From: Phenylobacterium sp.
Lineage (GTDB): Bacteria; Pseudomonadota; Alphaproteobacteria; Caulobacterales; Caulobacteraceae
Length of the DNA stretch: 43,357 bases
Direction: 5' to 3'
Assembly: GCF_025934275.1 (NCBI RefSeq)
Contig: NZ_JAICYI010000027.1
Coordinates: forward strand, 1 to 43,357
Shown: positions 32,865-40,858 of the stretch, piece by piece
Layout of the letters: each line of letters starts with the position of its first letter
Numbering within the stretch: the first letter of the stretch is position 1
Notes under the pieces: model-generated
The model's database searches: none
Told to the model about the DNA's origin: nothing
Seen by the model: only the letters and a program-made list of their open reading frames with translations
Program-made: the position numbers and the translations under genes

Positions 32865-32891
32865 CCTCAGGGTAAATTACCGACCCTGAGG
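32865..32891. promoter_or_regulatory. Repressor operator: perfect CCTCAGGGT/ACCCTGAGG dyad
   Basis: CCTCAGGGT (32865-32873) and ACCCTGAGG (32883-32891) are perfect 9-bp arms around a 9-bp centre. The left arm also flows into a palindrome GTAAATTAC (32872-32880), and the right into GAGGTAA, so two related half-sites with GTAA tails are present. It lies 20 bp from the repressor start and about 60 bp before the Cro-like start, as in a lambdoid immunity region. Confidence 0.65.
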
Positions 32892-32952
32892 TAAGGTTCC
32901 ATCGGTTTTTCGTCGCGGTTGACAGCGGCGGTAATATATCCGATATGGGGAC

Positions 32953-33096
32953 ATGAGCCTGATTTCGCAATTCCTCCTCGTGGCCGACCGCTACGGCCAA
33001 GCCGAGGGCATCACCGACGCGACGATCTCCACGCGCGTCTTCAACGACGGCAAAAAGCTGGGCCTGCTGCGGGCCGGCAAGGTGGACATCGGCACG
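32953..33096 (+). pseudogene. Truncated phage Cro-like/HTH gene
   Basis: 48 recognisable residues (SLISQFLLVADRYGQAEGIT, DATISTRVFNDGKKLGLLRA, GKVDIGT) match the start of roughly 70-residue phage DNA-binding proteins encoded opposite the repressor. After DIGT the sequence departs from the family and continues in frame, without a stop, into the monooxygenase gene. The upstream TTGACA (32919-32924) is a plausible -35 with GATATG (32942-32947) as a weak -10. Confidence 0.6.
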
Positions 33097-33141
33097 CCGC
33101 GGGTGTGGACTTCCCCGGAAGCCCGCCCGGAGGATCGGCCC

Positions 33142-34347
33142 ATGAAGTTCGGCATCTTCTACGAGCTGCAGCTGCCGAGGCCCTGGGGGCCGGACGACGA
33201 GTACCGCCTCTACCAGAACGCCCTCGACGAGCTCGAGCTCGCCGACCGGCTGGGCTACGACTACGCCTGGGAGGTGGAGCACCACTTCCTCGAGGAGTAC
33301 TCGCACTCCTCCTCGCCGGGCGTGTTCCTGGGCGCGGCCAGCCAGCGGACCAAGCAGATCCGCCTCGCCCACGGCATCCTGCATCTGACCACCAACCATC
33401 CGGCCAAGCTGGCGGCCCAGGTCGCCGCGCTGGACCTGGTCTCCAACGGCCGGGTGGAGTTCGGCATGGGCGAAAGCGCCTCGCTCACCGAGCTGGAGCC
33501 GTTCGGCGTCGAGTTCTCGGAGAAGCGGGCGATCTTCGAGGACGCGGTCCGCTGCCTGGTCCCGATGTTCACCAAGCAGAACCATTCGTACAAAGGGCCC
33601 TATTTCGACTTCCCGCCGCGCAACGTCCTGCCGAAGCCCCGCCAGAAGCCGCACCCGCCGCTCTGGACGGCCTGCTCGCAGCTGCCGACCATCGCCTACG
33701 CCGGCGAGAAGGGGCTCGGCGCGCTCGGCTTCCAGTTCGTCTCGGCGGACGCGGCCCACGCCTGGGTGCACGCCTACTACAACGGCATCACCAAGCGGCT
33801 TTCCAAGCTCGCCGACTACCCGATCAACCCGAACATCGCGCTTGTCTCGATGTTCATGTGCGCCAGGACCGATGAGGAGGCGCGCGAGAAGGCCGACGGC
33901 GCGACCTTCTTCCAGTTCTGCCTGCGCTACTACAACACCCCCGACCGCAAGCGCCCGCCGCCCGGCACGGTCGACATGTGGGAGGAGTACGGCAAGTGGA
34001 AGCGGGCCAATCCCGAGGCCGCCGCCGCGGCGCTCGCGGGCGGGCTGATCGGCAGTCCGGAGACGATCCGGCGCAAGCTGCGCAAGTTCGAGCAGAGCCA
34101 CATCGACCAGGTGATCCTGCTCAACCAGGCCGGCCGCAACAGCCATGCCGACATCTGCGCCTCGCTCGAGCTGTTCGCCCGCGAGGTCATGCCGGAGTTC
34201 CACGCCAACATCCCGGCGCACGAGGAATGGAAGGCCAAGGTGATGGCCCGCGAGATCGAGCTGGAGGAGATCGACACCGCCGCCTTCACCGCCCGCTATG
34301 GCGCACGCTCGGTGGACCTGTCCAAGGCGCCGGTGCCGGCGGGCTGA
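33142..34347 (+). CDS. LLM-class flavin-dependent oxidoreductase
   Basis: 401 residues from ATG 33142, chosen because GGAGG (33129-33133) lies 8 nt upstream and the family begins MKFGIFYELQLPRPW. The bacterial luciferase-like fold is clear: NALDELELADRLGYDYAWEV, VEHHFLEEYSHSSSPGVFLG, LTTNHPAKLAAQVAALDLVS, GRVEFGMGESAS and GLIGSPETIRRKLRKFEQSH. It should use reduced FMN and oxygen; the substrate is unknown. The frame is also open upstream into the truncated Cro-like gene, so a 464-residue fusion is possible. The next gene follows after 7 bp, suggesting an operon of three. Confidence 0.9.
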   Translation: MKFGIFYELQLPRPWGPDDEYRLYQNALDELELADRLGYDYAWEVEHHFLEEYSHSSSPGVFLGAASQRTKQIRLAHGILHLTTNHPAKLAAQVAALDLVSNGRVEFGMGESASLTELEPFGVEFSEKRAIFEDAVRCLVPMFTKQNHSYKGPYFDFPPRNVLPKPRQKPHPPLWTACSQLPTIAYAGEKGLGALGFQFVSADAAHAWVHAYYNGITKRLSKLADYPINPNIALVSMFMCARTDEEAREKADGATFFQFCLRYYNTPDRKRPPPGTVDMWEEYGKWKRANPEAAAAALAGGLIGSPETIRRKLRKFEQSHIDQVILLNQAGRNSHADICASLELFAREVMPEFHANIPAHEEWKAKVMAREIELEEIDTAAFTARYGARSVDLSKAPVPAG

Positions 34348-34354
34348 GCGCGGC

Positions 34355-34561
34355 ATGCGCAAGCTCACCGACCGGGAGCGGTTCATCCTGCTCGTCGTGG
34401 CGTTCGCCGTCGCCACGGGCGTCGGGCGCATGGCCAGCCGCAGGGGGTCGGGCCCCGACGTCCTGCCCCTCGAGCTGACCCTCTTGTTCGGCGGCCTCCT
34501 GATGGTCGCGCTGGCGGCCTGGGCCTGGAAGCACAATTGGTTCGGAGGCTACGATGACTGA
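34355..34561 (+). CDS. Small two-helix membrane protein
   Basis: 68 residues from ATG 34355 with two hydrophobic stretches, RFILLVVAFAVATGVGRMAS and LELTLLFGGLLMVALAAWAW, joined by a basic loop (SRRGSGPD). The C-terminus is KHNWFGGYDD. It lies 7 bp after the monooxygenase stop and overlaps the hydrolase start by 8 nt, which indicates a translationally coupled operon. The family is not recognised. Confidence 0.65.
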   Translation: MRKLTDRERFILLVVAFAVATGVGRMASRRGSGPDVLPLELTLLFGGLLMVALAAWAWKHNWFGGYDD

Positions 34562-35366
34562 CCTGAAGTTCGATCGCGCCGAGCGCGGCGTCGCGCGGCA
34601 TTCGTTCGAGGTGACCGTCGCCGGCGAACGCGTGCCGGCCGTCATCTGGTCGCCGGAGGGCGCGAAGGGGCCCAGGCCGCTGGTGCTGATGGGCCACGGC
34701 GGCTCGCAGCACAAGAAGATCGATTCGCTGCGGATCCGCGCCGAGCAGTATGCGCGCCACCTCGGCTACGCGACGCTCGCCATCGACGCGCCCGGCCACG
34801 GCGACCGCATCTCGCGCGAGGAGTCGGCCCGCAACATGGCCGAGACCGCCGCGCGGGTGACCGGCCAGGTCACCTCCGCGTGGACGCCTGAGCGCCTCGC
34901 GCGGATGGCCGAGCGCACGCGCCAGGCGGCGCCGGAGTGGAATGCGGCCCTCGATGCGGCGCAGAGCCTCGAATTCGTCGGCGCGGGGGGGCCGGTGGGC
35001 TACTGGGGCGTCTCCATGGGCACGGCGATAGGCGTGCCGTTCGTCTCCCAGCAGCCCAGGATCACCTGCGCCGTCTTCGGCCTCGCGGGCCTGCGCCCGG
35101 GCGCGACCGACATGGCCGAGGCGGCGGCGAAGATCACCATTCCCGTCGAGTTCGTCTTCCAGTGGGACGACGCCGTGGCCCCGCGCGAGAACGGCGTCGC
35201 CCTGTTCGACGCCTTCGCCGCCAAGGAGAAGACCATGCACGTCAATCCCGGCGGCCACATGGAGATCCCCGCCTTCGAGGGCGCGAGCTGGGAGCGCTTC
35301 TTCGCCCGCCACCTGGGCGTCGCCGCCGACGCCCCCGCCCCCCGCAAGGTCGCCGAGCCGGCCTAG
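34554..35366 (+). CDS. Alpha/beta hydrolase, dienelactone-hydrolase type
   Basis: 270 residues. LVLMGHGGSQHKK (oxyanion region), LAIDAPGHGDRISREESARN, YWGVSMGTAIG (nucleophile Ser in GVSMG), VEFVFQWDDAVAPRENG (acid) and NPGGHMEIPAFEGA (His) make a complete catalytic triad. There is no signal peptide, so it is cytoplasmic. With the preceding luciferase-like monooxygenase it may degrade an oxidised ester or lactone product, for example after a Baeyer-Villiger-like step; this is inferred from context only. Confidence 0.87.
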   Translation: MTDLKFDRAERGVARHSFEVTVAGERVPAVIWSPEGAKGPRPLVLMGHGGSQHKKIDSLRIRAEQYARHLGYATLAIDAPGHGDRISREESARNMAETAARVTGQVTSAWTPERLARMAERTRQAAPEWNAALDAAQSLEFVGAGGPVGYWGVSMGTAIGVPFVSQQPRITCAVFGLAGLRPGATDMAEAAAKITIPVEFVFQWDDAVAPRENGVALFDAFAAKEKTMHVNPGGHMEIPAFEGASWERFFARHLGVAADAPAPRKVAEPA

Positions 35367-35376
35367 GGACCGTCAT

Positions 35377-35399
35377 CCTTCTCCCGCAGGCGGAGAAGG
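35377..35399. terminator. Bidirectional hairpin between hydrolase and phosphotransferase genes
   Basis: CCTTCTCC (35377-35384), 7-nt loop, GGAGAAGG (35392-35399), 10 bp past the hydrolase stop and 5 bp from the convergent gene's stop. It belongs to the same style as the local palindromic repeats. Confidence 0.55.
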
Positions 35400-35404
35400 G
35401 CCGC

Positions 35405-36319
35405 TTAGCCGGCCTCGGCCTGCAGGCTCCTGAGCGCCCGCTCGCCCGCGGCGGCGAACGCCGGGTCCTGCTCGGCGGCGCTCTCCAGGATCACGGCGCC
35501 CATGGCGATCGCCCAGCCGCGGGCTCGCCGCAAGGTCGCCCCTGAAACCGGACCGTAGGCCGCCAGCGCCGCGGCCCGCGCGGCGGCGCCCGGCAGCACC
35601 ATCCAGAGACTGTAGAGATCCATGGCGGGATCACCGCGGCACATGTCGCCCCAATCGATCACGCCGGCCAGCACGCCCTGCTCGGTGATCACGTTGCGCG
35701 CATGCAGGTCGGCATGGATCCAGGCGGGCGCAAGGTCGGCCTCCGCCGCCAGCGCCTCGGCCCACATGCCCAGGATTCTGGCGTCGACCAGGTCGGGCCG
35801 CGCCGCCGCCAGCCGCTCCAGCGTCGGGCCGGAGACCTTGGCCCGCTCGGTCAGCGGAATGCTGCGGTACGGGTTGAACGGCGCCTCGGGCGGGGCGGGG
35901 CGGTGCAGCGCCTTCAGGAACGCGCCCCAGCGCTCCCCCTGGTCGGCCTTCAGCGGCGCGCGCTCGGCCGAGGCGCCCGGCAGCCAGCGGATCACGCTCC
36001 AGGGCCATGGATAGCCGCAGCCCGGCGCGCCGGCGAACACCGGCGCGGGCGTGGCGAGCGGCAGCCGGGGCGCGATCTGCGGCAGCCACCGCTGCTCGAC
36101 CAGCAGCAGGGCGGCCCCGAGCTGCCGGCGCGGAAGTCGGACCGCAAGCTCCGCGCCCAGCCGGAAGATGGCGTTGTCCCAGCCTTCCGAGGCGAGCGCG
36201 ATCGGAAGCCGCGCGAGCTCCGGCCTCTGTTCGGCCAGCAGCGCGCGCACCAGCTCCGCGTCGATGGCGTGTTCGGCGGCCGGAATGCGGGGCGCGGGAT
36301 GAGGGCTGGGCGGCGTCAT
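35405..36319 (-). CDS. Aminoglycoside phosphotransferase (APH) family kinase-like protein
   Basis: 304 residues. The protein-kinase-like fold shows SEGWDNAIFRLG near residue 45, the APH catalytic loop WIHADLHARNVIT near residue 200 (HxDLHxxN) and the metal-binding VIDWGDMCRGDPAMDLYSLW near residue 220. All catalytic residues appear intact. Many such chromosomal proteins phosphorylate small metabolites rather than antibiotics, so resistance should not be inferred. It is divergent from the mlaA gene, with a perfect 15-bp palindrome between. Confidence 0.88.
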   Translation of the reverse strand: MTPPSPHPAPRIPAAEHAIDAELVRALLAEQRPELARLPIALASEGWDNAIFRLGAELAVRLPRRQLGAALLLVEQRWLPQIAPRLPLATPAPVFAGAPGCGYPWPWSVIRWLPGASAERAPLKADQGERWGAFLKALHRPAPPEAPFNPYRSIPLTERAKVSGPTLERLAAARPDLVDARILGMWAEALAAEADLAPAWIHADLHARNVITEQGVLAGVIDWGDMCRGDPAMDLYSLWMVLPGAAARAAALAAYGPVSGATLRRARGWAIAMGAVILESAAEQDPAFAAAGERALRSLQAEAG

Positions 36320-36346
36320 GCGATCGAGCCCGCAGCAGAGCCCAAA

Positions 36347-36361
36347 ATCCGGCCGCCGGAT
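36347..36361. promoter_or_regulatory. Perfect palindrome in the APH/mlaA divergent region
   Basis: ATCCGGC-C-GCCGGAT, 7-bp arms, 28 bp upstream of the APH-family start and about 118 bp before mlaA. It could be an operator. It is short and GC-rich, so chance occurrence is possible. Confidence 0.3.
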
Positions 36362-36478
36362 AGCCGTGCGGATTTGAGCAGGATCGTCGCGCCGCCTTTC
36401 GTGCGCAGCTCAAGATATGTCAGAAGGTCCGGGCGCCCGCCGGTCTCGTTGCGGCGCCGCTTGGCGAACGGAGGCGCG

Positions 36479-37396
36479 GTGCGTCAGGTCAAAGAGGTTG
36501 CGGTCCGCTCGGCTCTGGCCGCCGCTGCCGCCGCCCTGCTGCTCGCCGGGTGCGCGACCGCGCCCCTTCCCGCGCCCGGCGGAGCCGCCGCGCTCCCCGC
36601 CCGGCACGATCCGTTCGAAAGCGTGAACCGCGGCCTCTTCCGTGTCGGCGACGCCATCGACCATGGCCTCATCCATCCGATCCTCGCCGGCTATCGCCGC
36701 ATTGCGCCCAGGCCGGTTCGGCAGGGCGTGCACAACTTCGTGCAGAACCTCGACGAGCCGGTGGTGTTCGTGAACGACGTGCTGCAGGCGCGGCCCAAGG
36801 CCGCCGCGAAGACCGCCGCGCGCTTCGTCGCCAACTCCACGGTCGGCGTCGCCGGGGTGTTCGATCCGGCGCGAACCGTCGGCTGGGCGCACCACGACAA
36901 CGGCTTCGGCTCGACGCTGGGGCGGTGGGGCGTCGCCCCCGGGCCCTATGTCTTCGCGCCCGTGTTCGGCCCCACCACCGTGCGCGACGCCATCGGCGAC
37001 GGCGTCGACTTCGTGCTCGATCCGCTGTCCTGGACGAAGTTCGGGGGCGCGCAGGCGTTCGGGATCGCCCGCACGGGCCTCAACCTGCTCGATGACCGCG
37101 AGCAGGCCGACGCGCAGCTTCGCGCGCTGAAGAGCACCGCCGCCGATCCCTACGCCACGCTGCGCTCGGTCTACCTCCAGTCGCGCGAGGCGGAGATCAA
37201 GGGTCCCGACGCGACGCTGGAGACCCTTCCCGAACTGCCTGAGCCGCCGCCCGCCGCCGAGCCGGCCGCGCCCACGACCCCGGCTGCGCCGCCGCCGCCG
37301 CCGCCGGAGTCGGCCGCGCCGCCCCCGCCCGAGCCGCCCGCGCCGCCCCCGCCCGAGCCGCCTGACGCGCCCGCGCCGGCCCAGTCCAACCCCTAG
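36479..37396 (+). CDS. mlaA: MlaA/VacJ family outer-membrane lipoprotein
   Basis: 305 residues from GTG 36479 (GGAGG 4 nt upstream). A lipobox LLLAGC near residue 25 marks lipid anchoring. The MlaA domain follows: HDPFESVNRGLFRVGDAIDH, NFVQNLDEPVVFVNDVLQAR, VGVAGVFDPARTVGWAHHDN, GFGSTLGRWGVAPGPYVFAP and FGPTTVRDAIGDGVDFVLDP. MlaA removes mislocalised phospholipid from the outer leaflet of the outer membrane. A long Pro/Ala/Glu-rich C-terminal tail (about residues 255-305) is not part of the core. hpnN begins 8 bp downstream, so the two are co-transcribed. Confidence 0.92.
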   Translation: MRQVKEVAVRSALAAAAAALLLAGCATAPLPAPGGAAALPARHDPFESVNRGLFRVGDAIDHGLIHPILAGYRRIAPRPVRQGVHNFVQNLDEPVVFVNDVLQARPKAAAKTAARFVANSTVGVAGVFDPARTVGWAHHDNGFGSTLGRWGVAPGPYVFAPVFGPTTVRDAIGDGVDFVLDPLSWTKFGGAQAFGIARTGLNLLDDREQADAQLRALKSTAADPYATLRSVYLQSREAEIKGPDATLETLPELPEPPPAAEPAAPTTPAAPPPPPPESAAPPPPEPPAPPPPEPPDAPAPAQSNP

Positions 37397-37404
37397 GCGG
37401 GCGC

Positions 37405-40020
37405 GTGGCCGGGTCGCACATCGCCAGCCTGGTGGCCACGGCCTGCCGCCGCCGGCGGCTGGTGGTGCTGGCGACGCTGCTTGTCGCCATCCTGGCGGGC
37501 GCCTACGCCGTCGCCCGGTTCTCGATCCATACCGAGCTCGCCGCGCTGATCCCGGCCGACACCCCCTGGCGGGCGCACGAGGCGGCGCTTGAGCAGGCCT
37601 TCCCGATCGAGGGGGACGACATCACCGTGGTGATCGACGGCAAGACGCCGGAGCTCGCCCAGTCCGCCGCCGCGCGCCTGGCCGCCGCCCTGCGGCCCCG
37701 GCGCGACCTGTTCGAGGTCGTCGAGCGCCTGGGCGCAGGCCCGTTCTTCGACCGCGAAGGCCTTCTGTTCCTTCCCGAACCGCAGGTGCGGGCGACCACC
37801 GCGGCGCTGATCAACGCCCAGCCGCTGCTCGCCCCCGTCGCCTCCGATCCCAGCCTGCGCGGCGTGATGACCAGCCTGACCACCGGGGCCGAAGCCGTCG
37901 CCTCGGGGGAGGCCGATCCCGCCGCGATGAAGGCGCCGCTGGCGGCCATCGCCGACGCCGTTGCGAAGACGCGGGCGGGCAAGCCGGTCTTCTTCGCCTG
38001 GCGGCCGCTGATCACCGGCCATCCGTCCGATCTCGACGAGAGCCGCCAGTTCATCGAGCTGATCCCGAAGGTCGACTACGGCCGCGCCGATCCGGGCGAG
38101 GCCGCGATCGCCCTGGTCCGCGACCAGGCCCGGACGCTCCGGCTCGATCCGGCGCACGGGATCAGCCTGCGCCTGACCGGCGAGATCCCGATGGCCGAGG
38201 ACGAGTTGGCGACCCTGTCGGAAGCCACCGGCCCGATCGCCCTGGCGACCCTGGGCGTGGTGCTCGTCATCCTCTATTTCGCGGTCCGCTCGCCGAAGAT
38301 CGTGGGCGCGATCGTGGCGACCGTGCTGGCGGGGCTGGCGATCACCGCGGCCTTCGGTCTGGCGGTGTTCGGACGCTTCAACCTGATCTCGGTGGCCTTC
38401 ATGCCGCTGTTCGTGGGCCTGGGCGTCGATTTCGCGATCCAGTACTGCGTGCGCTACCGGGCCGAAGCGCTGGCCGAGGCGGACGTCGCGGCCGCGCTCG
38501 CCAGGGCGGGCGCGGGGGCCGGCCGGGGCATCACCCTGGCGGCCGCCGCCACCGGCCTGGGCTTCCTCGCCTTCCTGCCGACCCGCTACAAGGGTGTTTC
38601 CGAGCTGGGCGTGATCGCCGGCGTCGGCATGGGGATCGCCTTCCTCCTGGCGCTCACCTTCCTGCCGGCGCTGCTCGCCTGGCTTTCCGCCCGCAGCCCG
38701 GCCGAGGAGGTGGGGCTGCCCGCCCTGCGCGGCGCCGACGCGCCGCTGCAGGCCCGCCGCCGCGAGATCCTGGCCGCCGCCGCCGTGCTCGGAATCCTGG
38801 CGCTCGCGCTGACCCCCAGCCTCGTGTTCAACTTCGATCCCCTGCGGCTCCGCGACCCGAAGACCGAGTCGGTGGCGACCTTCCTCGAGCTCTCGGCCGA
38901 CCCGGACACCAATCCCAACAGCCTCGACGTGCTGGCGCCCGACCTCGCCGCCGCCCGCGCCCAGGCCGCCCGCCTCGCCAGGCTGCCGGGGGCGGGCCAG
39001 GTCGTCACCCTCGACAGCCTGGTGCCGCCCGACCAGCCTGCGAAGCTCGCGGTCATCCAGGACGCCGCCCTGCTGCTCGATCCCACGATCAATCCGTTCG
39101 ACGTCTCGTCGCCGCCCAGCGACGCCGATCTGGCGCAGAGCCTGCGACGCGCCGCCGACGCGCTCGCCGCCGCCGCGGCCAGCCCGAACGGCCGTCCGCT
39201 CGCGGCCGACGCCGCCCGCCTGGCCACGGCGCTGCGCGCGGCGGCCGACGGTCCTGCGGCTGGGCGCGCGCGCCTGCAGACGGTGCTGCTGGGCGGGCTG
39301 CCGACCGCGCTGGACCAGGTCCGCGCCATGCTGACCGCCGCCCCGGTGACGCCCGACAGCCTGCCGGCCGAGCTGAAGCGCGACTGGCTCGCGCCGGACG
39401 GCCGCGCGCGGATCGAGATCCTGCCATCCGATCCTCAGGACCCCAGGCTGCTCGCCCGCTTCGTCCAGCGGGTGCAGGCGGCCGCCCCGCAGGCCAGCGG
39501 CACGCCGCTCGACGTCGCGGAGACCCGCCATCTGATCCTGGGCGCGTTCGGCCAGGCGGCGATTCTGTCGGTCGCGGCGATCACCGCCCTGCTCGCTGTG
39601 GCGTTGCGCAGCGCCAGGGCCGTCGCGCTAACCCTCGCGCCGGTGCTGCTGGCCGCCGTCCTGACCGTCGGCTCATGCGTGCTCGCCGGCCAGGACATCA
39701 ACCTGGAGAACCTGATCGCCCTGCCGCTGCTGCTGGGGATCGGCGTCTCCTTCAACATCTACTTCGTGGTCGCCTGGCTGAAGGGGGAGCGACGGCTGCT
39801 GGCCTCCAGCCTCACGCGCGCCATCCTCTACAGCGCGCTCACCACCGGCGCCGCGTTCGGCGCGCTCAGCCTCTCGCAGCACCCGGGGACGGCCAACATG
39901 GGCGTCCTGCTGCTGATCTCGCTGTTCTGGATCCTGGTTGTGACGCTCGTCGTTCAGCCCGCGATCCTGGGCGTCGCGGCCGCCGCCGGCCCGCCGCCGC
40001 TCAGCGCATCTTCGCCGTGA
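37405..40020 (+). CDS. hpnN: HpnN-type RND (MMPL) hopanoid/lipid exporter
   Basis: 871 residues starting at GTG 37405. One N-terminal membrane helix (VLATLLVAILAGAYAVARFS) and two sets of membrane helices (about 275-440 and 720-860) flank two periplasmic loops, the MMPL layout. AFMPLFVGLGVDFAIQYCVR and NLIALPLLLGIGVSFNIYFV are the two equivalent RND motifs. Length and sequence fit HpnN, which shuttles hopanoids to the outer membrane. The mlaA gene before it and the MlaC/HpnM gene after it support an envelope lipid-transport role. The 3' end overlaps the convergent hpnM-like gene by 20 nt. Confidence 0.88.
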   Translation: MAGSHIASLVATACRRRRLVVLATLLVAILAGAYAVARFSIHTELAALIPADTPWRAHEAALEQAFPIEGDDITVVIDGKTPELAQSAAARLAAALRPRRDLFEVVERLGAGPFFDREGLLFLPEPQVRATTAALINAQPLLAPVASDPSLRGVMTSLTTGAEAVASGEADPAAMKAPLAAIADAVAKTRAGKPVFFAWRPLITGHPSDLDESRQFIELIPKVDYGRADPGEAAIALVRDQARTLRLDPAHGISLRLTGEIPMAEDELATLSEATGPIALATLGVVLVILYFAVRSPKIVGAIVATVLAGLAITAAFGLAVFGRFNLISVAFMPLFVGLGVDFAIQYCVRYRAEALAEADVAAALARAGAGAGRGITLAAAATGLGFLAFLPTRYKGVSELGVIAGVGMGIAFLLALTFLPALLAWLSARSPAEEVGLPALRGADAPLQARRREILAAAAVLGILALALTPSLVFNFDPLRLRDPKTESVATFLELSADPDTNPNSLDVLAPDLAAARAQAARLARLPGAGQVVTLDSLVPPDQPAKLAVIQDAALLLDPTINPFDVSSPPSDADLAQSLRRAADALAAAAASPNGRPLAADAARLATALRAAADGPAAGRARLQTVLLGGLPTALDQVRAMLTAAPVTPDSLPAELKRDWLAPDGRARIEILPSDPQDPRLLARFVQRVQAAAPQASGTPLDVAETRHLILGAFGQAAILSVAAITALLAVALRSARAVALTLAPVLLAAVLTVGSCVLAGQDINLENLIALPLLLGIGVSFNIYFVVAWLKGERRLLASSLTRAILYSALTTGAAFGALSLSQHPGTANMGVLLLISLFWILVVTLVVQPAILGVAAAAGPPPLSASSP

Positions 40021-40606
40021 GCTCGTTGAGCTTGGCGACCAGCGCCGGCGGCCCGCCCGCGGCCAGCACGCCCGCGAAGTCGGCCCGTTCGGTGGCCAGT
40101 TGGCTGACCCCCTGGTAGTAGACGTCGATCACCTTCCAGGCGCCGCTGTATTGCCGAAGCCGGTAATTCACCGACGAGGAGTCGTGCGGCTCGACGATCT
40201 GCGACTTCACCAGCTTGTCCGGCCCGCGGGTCTGGACCGCGGGATCCACCACGCACTTCTGCCCGGTGTAGCTGTCGAACTCCTGCGCGTAGCGCGCGGC
40301 GGTGTGCCTCGTCAGTGCGGCCACCAGCGCGGCCCGCTCGGCCGGGCTCACCTTGGCCCAGGCCGTGGGCCCGATGGCGAACTGCGCCATGACGCCGATA
40401 TCGAAGCTCTCCTCGATGACCGGTTGGATCTTGCGCGCCCGCGCCTGCACGCCCGCGCCCTTGGCCTGCTTCACCGCGTCCAGCACGCCCACGCACAGGC
40501 TCTCCACCCGCTGGGCGGCGGGATCGGCGGGCGCCGCCCTGGCCGTCGGCGCCCAGGCGATCAGGGCGAGCGCGGTCCAGGCCGCCAGCAGGTTACGCAT
40601 CACCAT
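40001..40606 (-). CDS. hpnM: MlaC/HpnM-type periplasmic lipid-binding protein
   Basis: 201 residues from ATG 40604-40606 (ATG 40598-40600 is possible). The signal peptide ends at about APTARA. The Ttg2D/MlaC family pattern is clear: IQPVIEESFDIGVMAQFAIG, AALTRHTAARYAQEFDSYTG, VNYRLRQYSGAWKVIDVYYQ and GVSQLATERADFAGVLA. MlaC carries phospholipid across the periplasm; the hopanoid-associated homologue is called HpnM. Its location opposite hpnN supports that name, but MlaC is an equal functional alternative. The gene is convergent with hpnN. Confidence 0.85.
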   Translation of the reverse strand: MVMRNLLAAWTALALIAWAPTARAAPADPAAQRVESLCVGVLDAVKQAKGAGVQARARKIQPVIEESFDIGVMAQFAIGPTAWAKVSPAERAALVAALTRHTAARYAQEFDSYTGQKCVVDPAVQTRGPDKLVKSQIVEPHDSSSVNYRLRQYSGAWKVIDVYYQGVSQLATERADFAGVLAAGGPPALVAKLNELTAKMR

Positions 40607-40858
40607 CTACCGTCTTGTTCACGCCCAATATCCGCTGACCGGCTGACTACAGCCTGAACGCCGCCGCCGCAAAGCGTCAGCGTCCGATAGCTACCGTGGG
40701 GCGCGAAACACAACCTGCACCTCGCCCAAGAAATTGGCCCTCCCCCCGGATTCTCCAGGAAGAGGGCCGGTGACGCGCCGACGGCTGAGGGACGGGAAAG
40801 TGCGCCGGCGCTCCACGAAAGCCCAGCCGGGACGGGCGGCGGGGCCTTGTCTCTTGGA

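Larger units (their letters stand above)
29984..33096. mobile_element. Prophage or phage-satellite remnant
   Basis: About 3.1 kb holding only phage-type small genes: two short proteins, an uncharacterised 134-residue protein, a DUF932 phage/plasmid protein, an HTH protein, a divergent S24-type repressor with operator, and a truncated Cro-like gene. No integrase, structural, packaging or lysis gene is present and no flanking direct repeat was found, so edges are approximate. The right edge is drawn where the Cro-like reading loses similarity, just before the monooxygenase ribosome site. The left edge follows the SulP upstream region. Confidence 0.6.

Noticed and set aside
35405..36319. Aminoglycoside resistance gene
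   Set aside because: Only the general kinase fold and catalytic motifs match. The gene is in a core-like context with no mobile or resistance neighbours.
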